Shown: in pieces, positions 21,757 through 31,939 of the stretch
How positions within the stretch are numbered: position 1 is the first letter of the stretch
How the letters are laid out: every line of letters begins with the position of its first letter
Assembly (NCBI RefSeq): GCF_000346465.2
Contig: NC_034016.1
Span: forward strand, 14,854,786 to 14,918,785
Source of the DNA: Prunus persica
Taxonomy: Eukaryota; Streptophyta; Magnoliopsida; Rosales; Rosaceae
Direction of reading: 5' to 3'
Length of the DNA stretch: 64,000 nucleotides
Made by a program: the position numbers and the translations under genes
The notes under the pieces: generated by a model
What the model was told of the DNA's origin: nothing
Databases searched by the model: none
What the model saw: the letters and a program-made list of their open reading frames with translations, nothing else

Positions 21757-24700
21757 ATGGATAAGTCATGGATGCACTCGGATAGAAGATCGAAGGCATA
21801 TGAGTTTGGGGTGGAAGCATTTTTGAACTTTGCTGTAGAAAATCTTCTAACTACAACACATATCCGTTGTCCATGTGTTAAATGTGTTAATTTGAAGTTG
21901 TTTGGGGTTGGAATTATAAGGGATCACTTATACTTTAATGGAATTGACCAAAGCTATAAGAATTGGACATTTCACGGAGAACCTTGGGAAGCAACTACTA
22001 ATGCTAGCAGAAATGTTGAAGAAGATGATGGCCATAGTAGGTACAGTTTTGTGTCTGAAGAAATTGATATGGATGATAATGATTTTGGTGATTTTGGTTC
22101 GGATCCGTATGAGTTTGCCAATGTGATTGGGGATGGAGATCAACCAGTGTACCCTGGTTGTAGAAAGTACACGAAGTTATCGGCATTAGTGAAGTTGTAT
22201 AATTTGAAGGCAAAACATGGGATGAGTGATGTCTGTTTTACAGAATTATTGATACTTCAAGGCGATTTGCTTCCAGAAGGAAATACAATACCAACCTCCA
22301 TGTATGAGGCTAAAAAGACTTTGTGTGCATTGGGGCTGAGTTATGAGAAAATGCACGCATGCCCCAATGATTGCATCTTGTATAGGAAGGAGTATGAGGA
22401 TTCAACTAATTGTCCTACTTGTGGTATCTCAAGGTGGAAGGAAGGCAAAGATGCAATCTTGAAAGAGGGTGTGCCAGCGAAGGTGGTGTGGTATTTTCCC
22501 CCAATTCCAAGGTTTAAAAGGATGTTTCAATCACATGAGACAGCTAAGAGTTTGACTTGGTGGCATGTTGCTAGAAAATCAATTGACGGTCAGATGTCTC
22601 ATCCGGCGGATTCCCCGTCTTGGAAACTTCTTGATGATAAATGGCCTGAGTTTGGTAATGAGCCGAGAAACTTGAGATTGGCTCTTTCATCTGATGGATT
22701 CAATCCCCACAGTTCTCTAAGTAGCAGATATAGTTGTTGGCCGGTTATCTTAGTTACATATAATCTCCCTCCATGGCTGTGCATGAAACGAAAGTTCATG
22801 ATGTTAACCTTATTGATTTCCGGTCCTAAACAACCCGGAAATGATATAGACGTCTACTTGGAGCCTTTGATTGATGATTTAAAATCCTTGTGGGTTGGGA
22901 TTAGAGGAGTGTATGATGCACATAATGGAGAATACTTTACACTCAGAGCTGCATTAATGTGGACAATTAATGATTTCCCCGCCTATGGAAACTTATCTGG
23001 TTGTGTTGTTAAAGGATATAAAGCTTGTCCAATATGCGGCGATGATACACCTAGTCACAGGTTGAAAAATGGCCACAAAATTTGTTACATTGGGCATAGA
23101 AAATGGTTACCAATCAATCATCCATATAGGAGGCAACGTGCAGCTTTTAATGGGAAACCTGAATATGGCATACCTCCAGAGCCATTAACCGGAGAAGAAG
23201 TGCTGCATATGGTTGAAAATGGTGACAGAGTTTGTTGGAAGAAGAAATCAATATTCTTTGATCTCGAGTATTGGAAATACCTTCCTGTGAGGCATGCCCT
23301 AGATGTTATGCACATTGAGAAGAATGTTTGCGATAGTATCATTGGTACATTGCTGGAGATCCCTGGAAAAAATAAAGATGGGATTGCTGCTCGATTAGAT
23401 TTATTGAACATGGGGGTCAAAACTGATTTGCAACCCGAGTATGGAGAAAGACGTACTCGTTTGCCTCCTGGGCCTTGGAATTTGTCAAGAGCAGAGAAGA
23501 GAGAGGTTTGCAATTCTTTCTATGGTATGAAGGTCCCTGAAGGTTATTCTTCAAATATTAAAAATCTTGTATCTGTACAAGATTCAAGACTTCTTGGCCT
23601 TAAATCACATGATTGTCATACCTTAATGCAACAATTGCTCCCTGTGGCAATTCGTTCTGTTTTGGAGAAGCCTGCAAGGTATGCAATAACTCGTTTGTGC
23701 TTCTTCTTCAATGCTATATGTGCAAAGACTGTTGATGTTTCCAAGCTAGATAAGTTGGAAGAAGATGTAGTAGTTACTCTGTGTTTGCTTGAGAAGTACT
23801 TTCCCCCTTCATTCTTTGATATCATGGTTCATCTAGTAGTACATCTTGTCAGAGAAGTTCGTCTATGTGGGCCAGTATATTTTAGGTGGATGTATCCGTT
23901 TGAAAGATATATGAAAGTGCTGAAGGGGTATGTTCAGAATCGTACTCGTCCCGAAGGTTGCATTGCTGAGCGGTATATAGCTGAAGAAGCGGTAGAGTTT
24001 TGTACTCAGCATTTATCTGATGTTAGTACAGTTGGAGTGCCTTCAAGCCAAAAGATGGGAGTTTCAAAGCCATTATCAGGTTGCACAGTGAGCGTAGTTG
24101 ATCAGGACCTGTTGAATCAAGCACATCTATATGTCTTGGAGAATACGGAGGAAGTCCTACCTTATATCGAGTACGTATGAGTTTTATTCTTTAAGTTTCC
24201 ATTTAAAATTATTTCTTATGTTTATCTTATATATTTGGGACCGTAATGCTTGAATTTTTCGTGTCATGTAGGCAACATATGATCCACATCAAGACTGCTT
24301 ATCCAAAATTTAGAAAGAGAACAAAGTGGCTGCAGGATAAGCACAATAGCACTTTCATTCAATGGCTACGCTTCAAGGTATATGTTGTTGAATAACGTAT
24401 TTCTCTTTTAATTTTCTTCTTATTTATATGTTAGGATGAATTAAGATATGATTAATTTGCAGGTTCAAAGTGAAGTTGAGGAAGACAATCATGGCGTATC
24501 AGAAAATTTAAGGTGGCTAGCAGCTGGTCCAAACATGTCAGTGCCATTATATAGGAGCTATCTTATTAAAGGTATTAAATTCAATATCAAGGCACAAGAT
24601 GATGTGCGGACAACTCAAAATAGTGGAGTTTATTTACTTGCACATACCATGCAAGTTGCTAGTGCCAAGGATAAAAACCCAATTCTCTCAAATATGGGTT

Positions 24701-25107
24701 TCTATGGTGTCATTCAAGAAATTTGGGACCTTGACTACCAAAAGTTTACAATCCCAGTCTTTAGGTGTGATTGGATAGATAGTTCTGGTCTTGTAGTCGA
24801 CGAACTTGGATTTACCCTTGTAGATTTGAGTAAAATTGGACATAGGAATGACCAATTTGTTTTGGCTTCTCAAGTCAAACAAATATTTTTTGTTGACGAC
24901 CCGATGCATCGTGGTTGGTCGGTAGTGTTATCAATGCCTAGTAGAGAATATAATGATGTTATTGGTGATGAAGTATTAGGTGATGTGATAATTGAGTGTG
25001 AGCCATTTACTAGAGGGATGCCAAATGTTGACACATTTGATGAACTGGTAGGTGAGTTAGGCGGTCAAAATATTCGAGATGGGTGTGAAGATATATGGAT
25101 TGAATGA
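21757..25107 (+). CDS. CACTA gene 2: TNP2-type transposase
   Basis: Three exons are proposed: 21757-24170, 24272-24377 and 24463-25107, giving 1054 residues. The N-terminus MDKSWMHSDRRSKAYEFGVE with a CPCVKC motif matches the transposase-associated domain. The TNP2 transposase core follows (PRNLRLALSSDGFNP with the first catalytic Asp; ACPICGDDT; VRHALDVMHIEKNV). DUF4218-like sequence is near residues 620-790 (FRWMYPFERYMK). The last exon is DUF4216-like. This is the normal architecture of CACTA transposases that cut and paste the element through its CACTA ends. No stops or frameshifts were found. I chose the ATG at 21757 because it opens the conserved N-terminus; the frame reaches a GTG three codons earlier. 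Confidence 0.93.
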
Positions 25108-26438
25108 TGCTTATGTAATTGGCAGTGTATGACATTAATTTTGTAATATATTGTAATGTGATTTCTTCACTTTCTACGTTCAAATAAAACACGACGTTAT
25201 TGTGAATCAGTTATTCAGCATATTTACCGACGTCTTAAAGCAACGTAACAATGAAGAACCACGACGCTATTGTGAAGCAATTATTCAGGATATCACGTCG
25301 GTGAAGGATAAAGAACCGCCATGTAATTCAAAATAACACGACTCCAATCCCATAATACCGACGTCTAAAAAACGAGATATGTAATCTGAACGTTAAAAAA
25401 TACGACGTCATCATACATTTTCCACGTCGCAAGTTCTTTTATAAACGAAGAGGAACGAAATTAATTCCGACGGAAATTCATTATAACCGCCGTCTAATAA
25501 CAATTAAACGACGTTATTTGTAATACGGCTCCCATCATAATCTACGCCGTCTATATGTTCTGTAATACGGCTCTCATTTATTTGGAACCGACGTTGTTTA
25601 GACGTTCAACGTCGTCTATATTATTAAGTGCGTCGTGAGTAATGAATACATATAAATACAACGTCGACTATATAAATGTATACGTCGTAAATAATGACAC
25701 TGACAACTATTTCCACGTCATCTTTTTTAGAAAAATCGAAGTGGAAAATTTATTTCACGACGGTTTTTTGTAAATAAGAGACGTTGTAGAACTTTAGCAG
25801 ACTAAACACGTCTGTTTTTATTGTTTTCCGACGTTGTTGTATTTAACAACGTCTAATATTTATGGTCGTTGTTTGTTTCTGAAAATAGGACGTATAAATT
25901 TTTTAATACGACTCTCATATATTTGTAACTGACGTTGTTTAGTTTTTCAACGTCTACTATAGAAACACATACGTCGTAAATAATGACACTGACAACTATT
26001 TCCACGTCATCTTTTATCAAAAAATCGAAGTGGAAAATTAATTGTACGACGGTTGTGTTTATATGTGCGACGTAGTAGGTATCAATAACGTCGTCTTCTA
26101 ATGTATTTAAAGACGTCATATTTTTTATTGTCGTGAAAATTATATTTAACGTCGGCGTATTTTTATTGTCGTCGTTGTATGTCTATCTTGCGGCTTTGTT
26201 CTCTTAATATGTGTCATATTTTCCCTTTTTAACGACGGTGTTTTTAGAGAATTGGTCGTCTATTATCATCCTCGATTGCTTTTTTTAGATCTTTTTGCAG
26301 TACAAAGACGTCGTTTTGTATTTTTTGATGACGTTGTATTGTTTAACAACGACGGTTATTTAGCGTCGTGGTTTATGAGGGAAAAGATGACGGTGGATTC
26401 CACGACCATTGAAAAACCAAATACACGACGGTGATTTA
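25108..26438. repeat. right subterminal motif field of the CACTA element
   Basis: Dense ACGACGG/CCGTCGT-type words, many degenerate. A block of about 70 bases at 25684-25753 is repeated at 25972-26041 (containing AATGACACTGACAACTATTT). No coding sequence. Confidence 0.75.
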
Positions 26439-26468
26439 CCGTCGTCTTTTTGCTTTTTTGTAGTAGTG
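26439..26468 (-). repeat. right terminal inverted repeat of the CACTA element
   Basis: Read on the minus strand: CACTACTACAAAAAAGC then AAAAAGACGACGG. It pairs with the left end. Confidence 0.85.
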
Positions 26469-26628
26469 ATTGTTCAACTACTTGAGATTTGAGTTGAGTA
26501 AGTTCCTCAGGAATTGAAGTATCAACATCAGATGCAAAATGTGTATCCTTGTTATCGTTACCACTTTTTTTGAAGAATGAATAAATAGTTTTTCCTCTTT
26601 TTGCCTGTCTATTATCATCATGTGACAT
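26469..26628 (-). pseudogene. first coding exon of hAT (TTF/MYM-type) transposase, cut by CACTA
   Basis: The ATG at 26628 opens MSHDDNRQAKRGKTIYSFFK and a Ser/Asp-rich stretch. This resembles the N-terminus of plant hAT transposases annotated as zinc finger MYM-type 1-like (KRYKTIDSFF pattern). The frame runs straight into the CACTA end at 26468, and no zinc finger or RNase H-like catalytic core is found in the rest of the hAT element. An acceptor-like TTGTTAG lies just before the ATG, and a leader donor (CTTGGTAAG) is near 26815. Confidence 0.6.
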
Positions 26629-27158
26629 GATATCCTAACAAGAAGTACTCGACAGCAAAAATCATATATGCTAATTAATAATTCAAGTTACAAAAATAAA
26701 ACATATATAACAATCGCCAAAAGTTTTCACCAAAATTCTAAATCATAAAAACTTAACAACGACAATTAAAATTGGAAATTGAATATATATAAAAAAAAGA
26801 GAAAAACTTACCAAGATTGAAGAACCCACTGAAGATAGGTTGGTACAATTTTTAAGAGGGGGAGAGCTATTTCTTCTAGGCTTTGATGGTTCAAATATGG
26901 CGTTTTAGGTTGCTAGAAGAAAATTTCTGATGTTTGCTTCTAATCAAATTTATATGGGTTATAAATTGCATGTTTACTATTTCCTATATGCTTCAAGAGT
27001 GGGCTTATTTCTACATAGAGAGCTGAGCTTATTTTAAATAGAGGGCTAAAGTATTCTTTACTTTACCTAAATTTGGCTTATACCACTAAGCCTACAAAAA
27101 AAAAAAAAAAAGGCACTGGGCTGGAGCCCATTCCAGCCCAAGTGTAGATCTGCCCTTC
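26629..27158 (-). other. leader and terminal region of the hAT element
   Basis: A possible leader exon (about 26816-26900 on the minus strand), an intron, and GC-richer terminal sequence near 27100-27150 with a run of A on the plus strand. It ends at the right target duplication, 27159-27166. Confidence 0.5.
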
Positions 27159-27166
27159 ATCACAAA

Positions 27167-27765
27167 TGTGTTTTATTTTTTATTTTTTTATTTAGGCTTT
27201 TACATGCATGGCGAGGAATTAATTAATGAAGCTCCATGCATAGCATATTTCCAACTTCCTACATACGATATGTCAATTTGATCTACAAACTTTATTGAAT
27301 TTTTACGTGAAAAATGACTTATAGTTTAAGTGGTTAATTATTAATAATATTTAACTCGGAACTCGACATCTCATGTGTTCGAGATTTGTAGGCGGAGTTT
27401 ATGATCTAATCCAAGTTTCAAATTTGTTGCCCATTCCATTTCAAATTTTCCTTTTGAGGATTACCAACCAAGGAAATTATTGATTGTCATAACTTTTTCC
27501 CAATTATTGAATCCAATTTGTTCATCCAAACACACTGTTATTGTAAGCTTGCCATCGGACAAAAAGGTACATGTAAAGTCGAAACAATCATGCTTAACAT
27601 AAGGTTAATCAACAACAGAAACTCAAAAATAACTGAAAATTCATTATGAAATAAGAGGATAATACTTAATAACAAGGGGATGAACCAAACAACAAAAGAT
27701 CGGCCAATTTCTTATTGCACAATAGTAAAAAACGGTGCACATCAAAAGCCATAGTGAAGATAATC
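27167..27765. other. intergenic, possible SINE remnant
   Basis: No gene. At about 27318-27400 TAGTTTAAGTGGTTAAT and GTGTTCGAGAT occur in the order and spacing of tRNA-like A and B boxes. This could be an old SINE head, but support is weak. Confidence 0.3.
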
Positions 27766-28218
27766 TTAGTCTATGACGGTAACAGTATTAGCAGTAGCCT
27801 GGTTAATGAGGCCATGCACGTACTGCATAACAAAAAATCGTGTGGACTCGCCATCCACAAAGGACCAAAGGTCAACCGGAACTTCAACCCTAAAGCGGTT
27901 GCGGGAAACAACATTTTTCCATTCGTCCTGAGAACCAAAAACATACATCCCATTTCCTTTCTTGACCAGCTTGATCAAGCTAGTAACGCCCTCAGGCTCT
28001 ATAAGCTTTACAGGGATGGAATCTCCGTCATTGGCCAGCTTTTCCTTCTCCTTGGAGTGGAGAATGAGGCTGAGCAGCAGTGCCTGGGGTATCATCAGAT
28101 ACTCACTGCATATGTCACGTTGGAACTTCAAAAACAATCGGCCTACGAGCTTCACATCCTTACCCTTGAGTTCACGGATCTTATCTTTTGTATGTTGAGC
28201 CAACACAAAGTCTGCCAT
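27766..28218 (-). CDS. B3/DUF313-like small protein 2
   Basis: Single exon, 150 residues, ATG at 28218. The C-terminal part (DEWKNVVSRNRFRVEVPVDL then WSFVDGESTRFFVM) fits the last half of the DUF313/B3 domain. The N-terminus (MADFVLAQHTKDKIRELKGK) resembles that of gene 3 (MVDFVLPVNIKTLI). The two are clear paralogues and gene 1 is a more distant one. DNA binding is inferred only from the family. A TATA run is about 100 bases upstream. No lesions seen. Confidence 0.6.
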   Translation of the reverse strand: MADFVLAQHTKDKIRELKGKDVKLVGRLFLKFQRDICSEYLMIPQALLLSLILHSKEKEKLANDGDSIPVKLIEPEGVTSLIKLVKKGNGMYVFGSQDEWKNVVSRNRFRVEVPVDLWSFVDGESTRFFVMQYVHGLINQATANTVTVID

Positions 28219-28315
28219 CTTCGAAAACCTTGGTATTCAGGAGATGACCTAGTGAGGCTGAGAATATAAGTGACGAAACTAAGAACTTGTGCCCTATGAT
28301 CAGCCTCTATACATG

Positions 28316-28323
28316 TATATATA
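28316..28323 (-). promoter_or_regulatory. TATA box of B3-like gene 2
   Basis: TATATATA about 100 bases before the ATG at 28218. The region 28335-28400 beyond it is similar to 10750-10820 upstream of gene 1 (AAGAATTTTCGATATTTG against AAGAACTTTCAATATTTG). Confidence 0.45.
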
Positions 28324-28399
28324 GCTGTAAATAACTAGTTTAGGAAACATGTTTTTCAAGAATTTTCGATATTTGAATCTTGAAAAAATGACCAGCCTT

Positions 28400-28889
28400 C
28401 TGGCCTATATTAGTTGTTAGGTAGGCATGCATATCCATTTGGAATTACCTTACAACCATAAAGATGTGAGCATGCATACAAGGATGAATATTTGGAGCCA
28501 CTAGGCTTTAAAATAAAAACATTAGAAAATTAGATTATGATGACAGATTAAATCCTAAATTTTGCTCCTAATTTATACCCAACTCACATGAGTTTTCCTT
28601 ATATCACCTGATTAGTTTGCTATAAAAAATTGTTTTATTTATTCCTAAAATGCCTTTTCTTTTTCTTTTTTTCTATAATCCAGCGAACAATCATTGCATC
28701 AATTTAATTTTGAAAATATAGGTTCACCTTATACCAAATGTGGGTACTAAAGTTCATGAATCTACCACCAAATGAGTTGTTAAATATTCAAAAAAAAAAA
28801 AATTTGAGTAATTATATATTTGTATATATGTAAAGGTTTGCATATGTTGGCCTAGCAGATTTGGCACTTAAATTCACTTGCCATATATA
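28400..28889. other. intergenic
   Basis: AT-rich, no gene or recognisable repeat. Confidence 0.5.
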
Positions 28890-29020
28890 GGCATATGCAA
28901 AATATAAAGTCCATTGCAGCTCAAGCGGTTAAGAGCATTTATCGTTGAACTTGATATCCTATGTTCATTTCCTGTCTCTCCTCGTATCGCTTGTAAAAAA
29001 AATAAAAATAAAAGACATAG
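28890..29020 (+). repeat. SINE-like, tRNA-derived fragment
   Basis: CAGCTCAAGCGGTTAAGAGC resembles a tRNA A box, and TGTTCATTTCC about 45 bases later is a poor B box. An A-rich tail follows near 28995-29015. A similar arrangement recurs at 29150. Confidence 0.35.
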
Positions 29021-29149
29021 ACAAGTATCAAATTTCAAGTAAATAGTCTTCTCCATTGCCGCAGAAGCAAAGGAGTTTTGTGGTTTGTTTATGTACAACG
29101 ACTTGTATGTATCTATTTTTATGCATCCGTGCTACAATCATTTGCAAGG

Positions 29150-29262
29150 GGCTTATAGGCTATATAGCTAGTAGTTAAGACCATTTATCTTTACACATGA
29201 AAGTCTAGGTTTAGTTCCTCCATCTCTTAATATCGTTTGTATAAAAATAATTAATTAATTAA
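29150..29262 (+). repeat. second SINE-like fragment
   Basis: TAGCTAGTAGTTAAGACC followed by GGTTTAGTTCCTCC, then an AT-rich tail. Same layout as 28890-29020. Confidence 0.35.
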
Positions 29263-29766
29263 TTACCTCCAATCATTTAGATTATTGAAATATAATACAG
29301 AATGGGCCGTACAAGAGTGTCCCTCAAATAATCCATCAACTAAAATTATATGTATATACACACATATATAGACATTTCTTTTTCTTACATACCCTAAAAT
29401 TACTAGTACGCTCCTTTTTTGAGGGACGAGTTACAAGTTGGTTTACAATCAACCAACCTTGCATATATAAGTTTTACGAAACAACTAAATCTCGAAAACA
29501 CCGACCCCTACGAATTCTCAAATATAGAGACTCCAAACTTGAAACATGACAAGGTTTAAAAAAATAATGTGGTTCGTAAGGGACTTGCCATGATAAAAAC
29601 TAATAGTCGGGTTAGAACCTCGGACCAAATAAGATGCATGAGTGTATGCTCGGCCACAATTTAAAGTGTTTTTCGTTTAGGTGCACTGTTCATATTAATA
29701 GTTGTGTGTTTCTTGAAACATCATGTCATCTACTTTATTGGTCACAATATGTATACATATATTTAT
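29263..29766. other. intergenic
   Basis: No gene recognised. The last nine bases (29758-29766, TATATTTAT) are the left target duplication of the following element. Confidence 0.5.
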
Positions 29767-30692
29767 GGCAAAAAGTCACTTTTGATTTCTGTGGTTTATC
29801 ACTTTTACCACTAAGGTCCCTATAATTTCAATTTCGTCATTTTTGTCCCTGTGGTTTCAATTTGATGCAATTTAAGCACAATTCTCAATTTTTGATACTT
29901 ATTGAGGGCCATTTCAGTCCAAACTTGCAGCCCCTCCCCAACCACCTCTACCGCCGCTAGCCCTCCAAAAACTCCTCCATGTTGTAAACATTGACAATCC
30001 CACTGTCTAAACCAGTAACAAACAATGCTTCTTCGAGATGTATAAAGAGAGGTACCATTATACAACCTTCATTAATATTTTTTATAGAGATTATGTTGAA
30101 TTACATAATAAGAAACTATCAAAGCTTGTGACACTGGCACAAGGTGCAGTAAGAGCTGCATTTAATGATGTTGTTGTAATCCTAGGCTACTTTTATGAAG
30201 CTTACAAAAGACCGAAGTAGACTTGCTCTGGTTACGTTGTTTTTCTTTTTTTGGCTGGAGATTGCCTTCATCCCTTATGAAGAAATGGGATGGATTATGA
30301 TTATAATTGTGAGTTTTTCTTTGGGTTCAGAAAAAAAAATAAAGAAATGTATCTCCCTTGTGTAATCCTAAGACCCGCTCGATTATGATTTTGTTAGTCG
30401 ATGTTTAAGTATAGATGGCCATAATTTTATTAACAAAAATTCAAATGGAGCATCGTTTGTTTCTGGTTTACAACATAGATAAGTTTTTGGAGGGGCTGCT
30501 AGGTGGCTGTAGGGTGGTTGGGGAGGTGTTGCAAGTTTGGACCGAAATGCCCCTCAATAAATATCAGAAATTGGGAATTGTCTTTAAATTGGTTCAAATT
30601 GAAACTACAAGGACAAAAATGACGAAATTGAAACCACATGGACCTTAGTGGTAAAAGTGGTAAACCACAGGGACCTAAAATGACTTTTTGCC
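29767..30692. mobile_element. non-autonomous Mutator-like element with long TIRs
   Basis: The ends GGCAAAAAGTCA and TGACTTTTTGCC open inverted repeats of roughly 200 bases (about 29767-30000 against 30468-30692). They are flanked by an identical 9-bp duplication TATATTTAT (29758-29766, 30693-30701), the hallmark size of Mutator-like elements. The centre (30038-30360) has a short frame with YRDYVELHNKKLSKLVTLAQ and hydrophobic stretches further on. It may be a captured host gene piece, which I cannot identify. Confidence 0.8.
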
Positions 30693-30739
30693 TATATTTA
30701 TATTATATTATATTATAGTTGACACACAATTAATAATAT

Positions 30740-31267
30740 GGTTAATCATTTTATTTATCCCTAAACTTAGACCCGATTTGTATTTGAGTCTTTCAATTTT
30801 CAAAATCGTTCTCATGGTCTTTCAACTTCAATTTCGTTAGGACAAATAGTCCTATTGTCAATTTTGTTAACTTTTCTGTTAAATACAGGGGCAAAATGGT
30901 TTTTTTATTTATTTATCAAAATTGATTAAAATATGAATAATAATAATAATAAACTAAAAAAATTAAAATTAAACTCTCTCTCTCTCCTCCTCTATCCCGA
31001 TTTCTATTCCATCCAAACTTTATTTTTTTTTATTTTTTAGTTTTTTATTCGATTTTCTTTTATTGTTATTTTAAAGATATTATTTTTTGGTTTGAATATA
31101 AAATTACTATTTTGCCCCTACATTTAACAGAAAAAATTAACAAAATTGACGGTATGACCATTTGTCCAAACGAAAATGAAGTTAAAGGACCACATGAACG
31201 ATTTTGAAAATTGAGGAATTCAAATGCAAATCGAGTCTAAATTCAGGAACTAATAAAATGATTAACC
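30740..31267. mobile_element. MITE with about 190-base inverted repeats
   Basis: GGTTAATCATTTTATT at the left and AATAAAATGATTAACC at the right begin long imperfect inverted repeats (about 30740-30900 against 31100-31267). A short AT-rich centre with a CT run lies between them. Flanks are low-complexity TAATAAT, so a target duplication cannot be fixed. It sits 47 bases from the previous element. Confidence 0.7.
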
Positions 31268-31407
31268 CATAATAATAATACATTGGGTATAGAAATTTTA
31301 ATCCAACTTTTATTTTGGTCTGGAAATTTTGTATCCAACTTATTCGACCACTTTCCCACTTTCTGATAATTTATGTACAGTATATCCATATACAGCAAGA
31401 GATAATT

Positions 31408-31818
31408 TTAGTGGATATTGCTCGAGCCACCCGTGGGTGCATAGCATATAACGAAGCAACGAGTGGATTCTTTGTCTATGAAGGTCCATAGGTCAAAGGG
31501 AACGTCGACCTTAAAGGGACTCCTTGACATCAATTTCACTTTAACCTCACTATTTTTCTTTGTGTCAGGCACTTTCACCAGACTTATCAACCCACAATGG
31601 CCCCCGGGTTTGAAGAGCTTCGCCACCAGTTTACCGTTGTTGAGCAGCTGCACCTCGCCAGGCACGTCGAGGATGGAGTCGAGCACTTGTGGCCGTATTG
31701 TCAGATGAATGCCGGGTTCAAACTGCAAGTTCAGTCCGGAGGCAACGTGCTTTATGTTTTGACCTCCCTCCCGACTAATTAGGGTCTTTATATTAACCGG
31801 CAATACAAAGTCCACCAT
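31408..31818 (-). CDS. B3/DUF313-like small protein 3
   Basis: Single exon, 136 residues, ATG at 31818. The C-terminal segment (FKVDVPFDLWTFIDKESTRC) aligns well with gene 2 (FRVEVPVDLWSFVDGESTRF), and the N-terminus is also related. The conserved GW of the domain is not visible, because the corresponding stretch reads KKNSEVKVKLMSRSP. This member is therefore more diverged. A clear TATAAAT lies about 110 bases upstream. Likely a nuclear DNA-binding family protein by homology only. Confidence 0.55.
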   Translation of the reverse strand: MVDFVLPVNIKTLISREGGQNIKHVASGLNLQFEPGIHLTIRPQVLDSILDVPGEVQLLNNGKLVAKLFKPGGHCGLISLVKVPDTKKNSEVKVKLMSRSPFKVDVPFDLWTFIDKESTRCFVICYAPTGGSSNIH

Positions 31819-31926
31819 CTTAATAGAGTTTAAGGTTTAGGAGGCAAAAGCTTGTGAGATTGAGAAGTTGAAGGAGAAAGCTGAGGTAGAGGTTAATTTG
31901 CACTATGCTCGATCAATCTCGGCCCA

Positions 31927-31933
31927 TTTATAA
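31927..31933 (-). promoter_or_regulatory. TATA box of B3-like gene 3
   Basis: On the minus strand TTATAAATG, about 110 bases before the ATG at 31818. Confidence 0.5.
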
Positions 31934-31939
31934 CGTTTA

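Larger units (their letters stand above)
13004..26468 (+). mobile_element. CACTA (En/Spm) transposon, about 13.5 kb, apparently autonomous
   Basis: It begins with CACTACTACAAAAAG and ends with the inverse (read on the minus strand as CACTACTACAAAAAAGC), the signature termini of CACTA elements. Inside lie a TNP2-type transposase (21757-25107) and a Transposase_24/Ulp1 gene (16059-19602), both on the plus strand and without visible lesions. Non-coding parts are filled with ACGACGGT and its complement ACCGTCGT. The flanking trinucleotides (acc left, att right) do not match, so no clear 3-bp target duplication remains. It interrupts the first coding exon of the hAT element. Confidence 0.9.
12814..27158 (-). 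mobile_element. truncated hAT element split by a CACTA element
   Basis: An identical 8-bp direct repeat (ATCACAAA) lies at 12806-12813 and 27159-27166, the target-duplication size of hAT elements. The inner ends are loosely inverted: CAATGATGGATCC at 12814 against GAAGGGCAGATCTAC read on the minus strand from 27158. Both resemble the CAGTGGCGGATC ends common in plant hAT elements of the zinc-finger MYM/TTF type. Removing the CACTA insertion leaves only about 880 bp: a leader, a first coding exon and the far end. The hAT was therefore already a non-autonomous derivative or lost its middle. Confidence 0.7.

Noticed and set aside
25853..26434. Short frames in the right CACTA arm
   Set aside because: Built from the ACGACGG/ACCGTCGT motif field; no protein similarity.
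13020..26460. Regularly spaced short repeats that might suggest a CRISPR array
   Set aside because: Plant nuclear DNA, both orientations, degenerate units and variable spacing; these are CACTA subterminal-type motifs.
28890..29262. Possible tRNA genes
   Set aside because: A-box-like and B-box-like words exist but no cloverleaf could be formed; at most SINE remnants.
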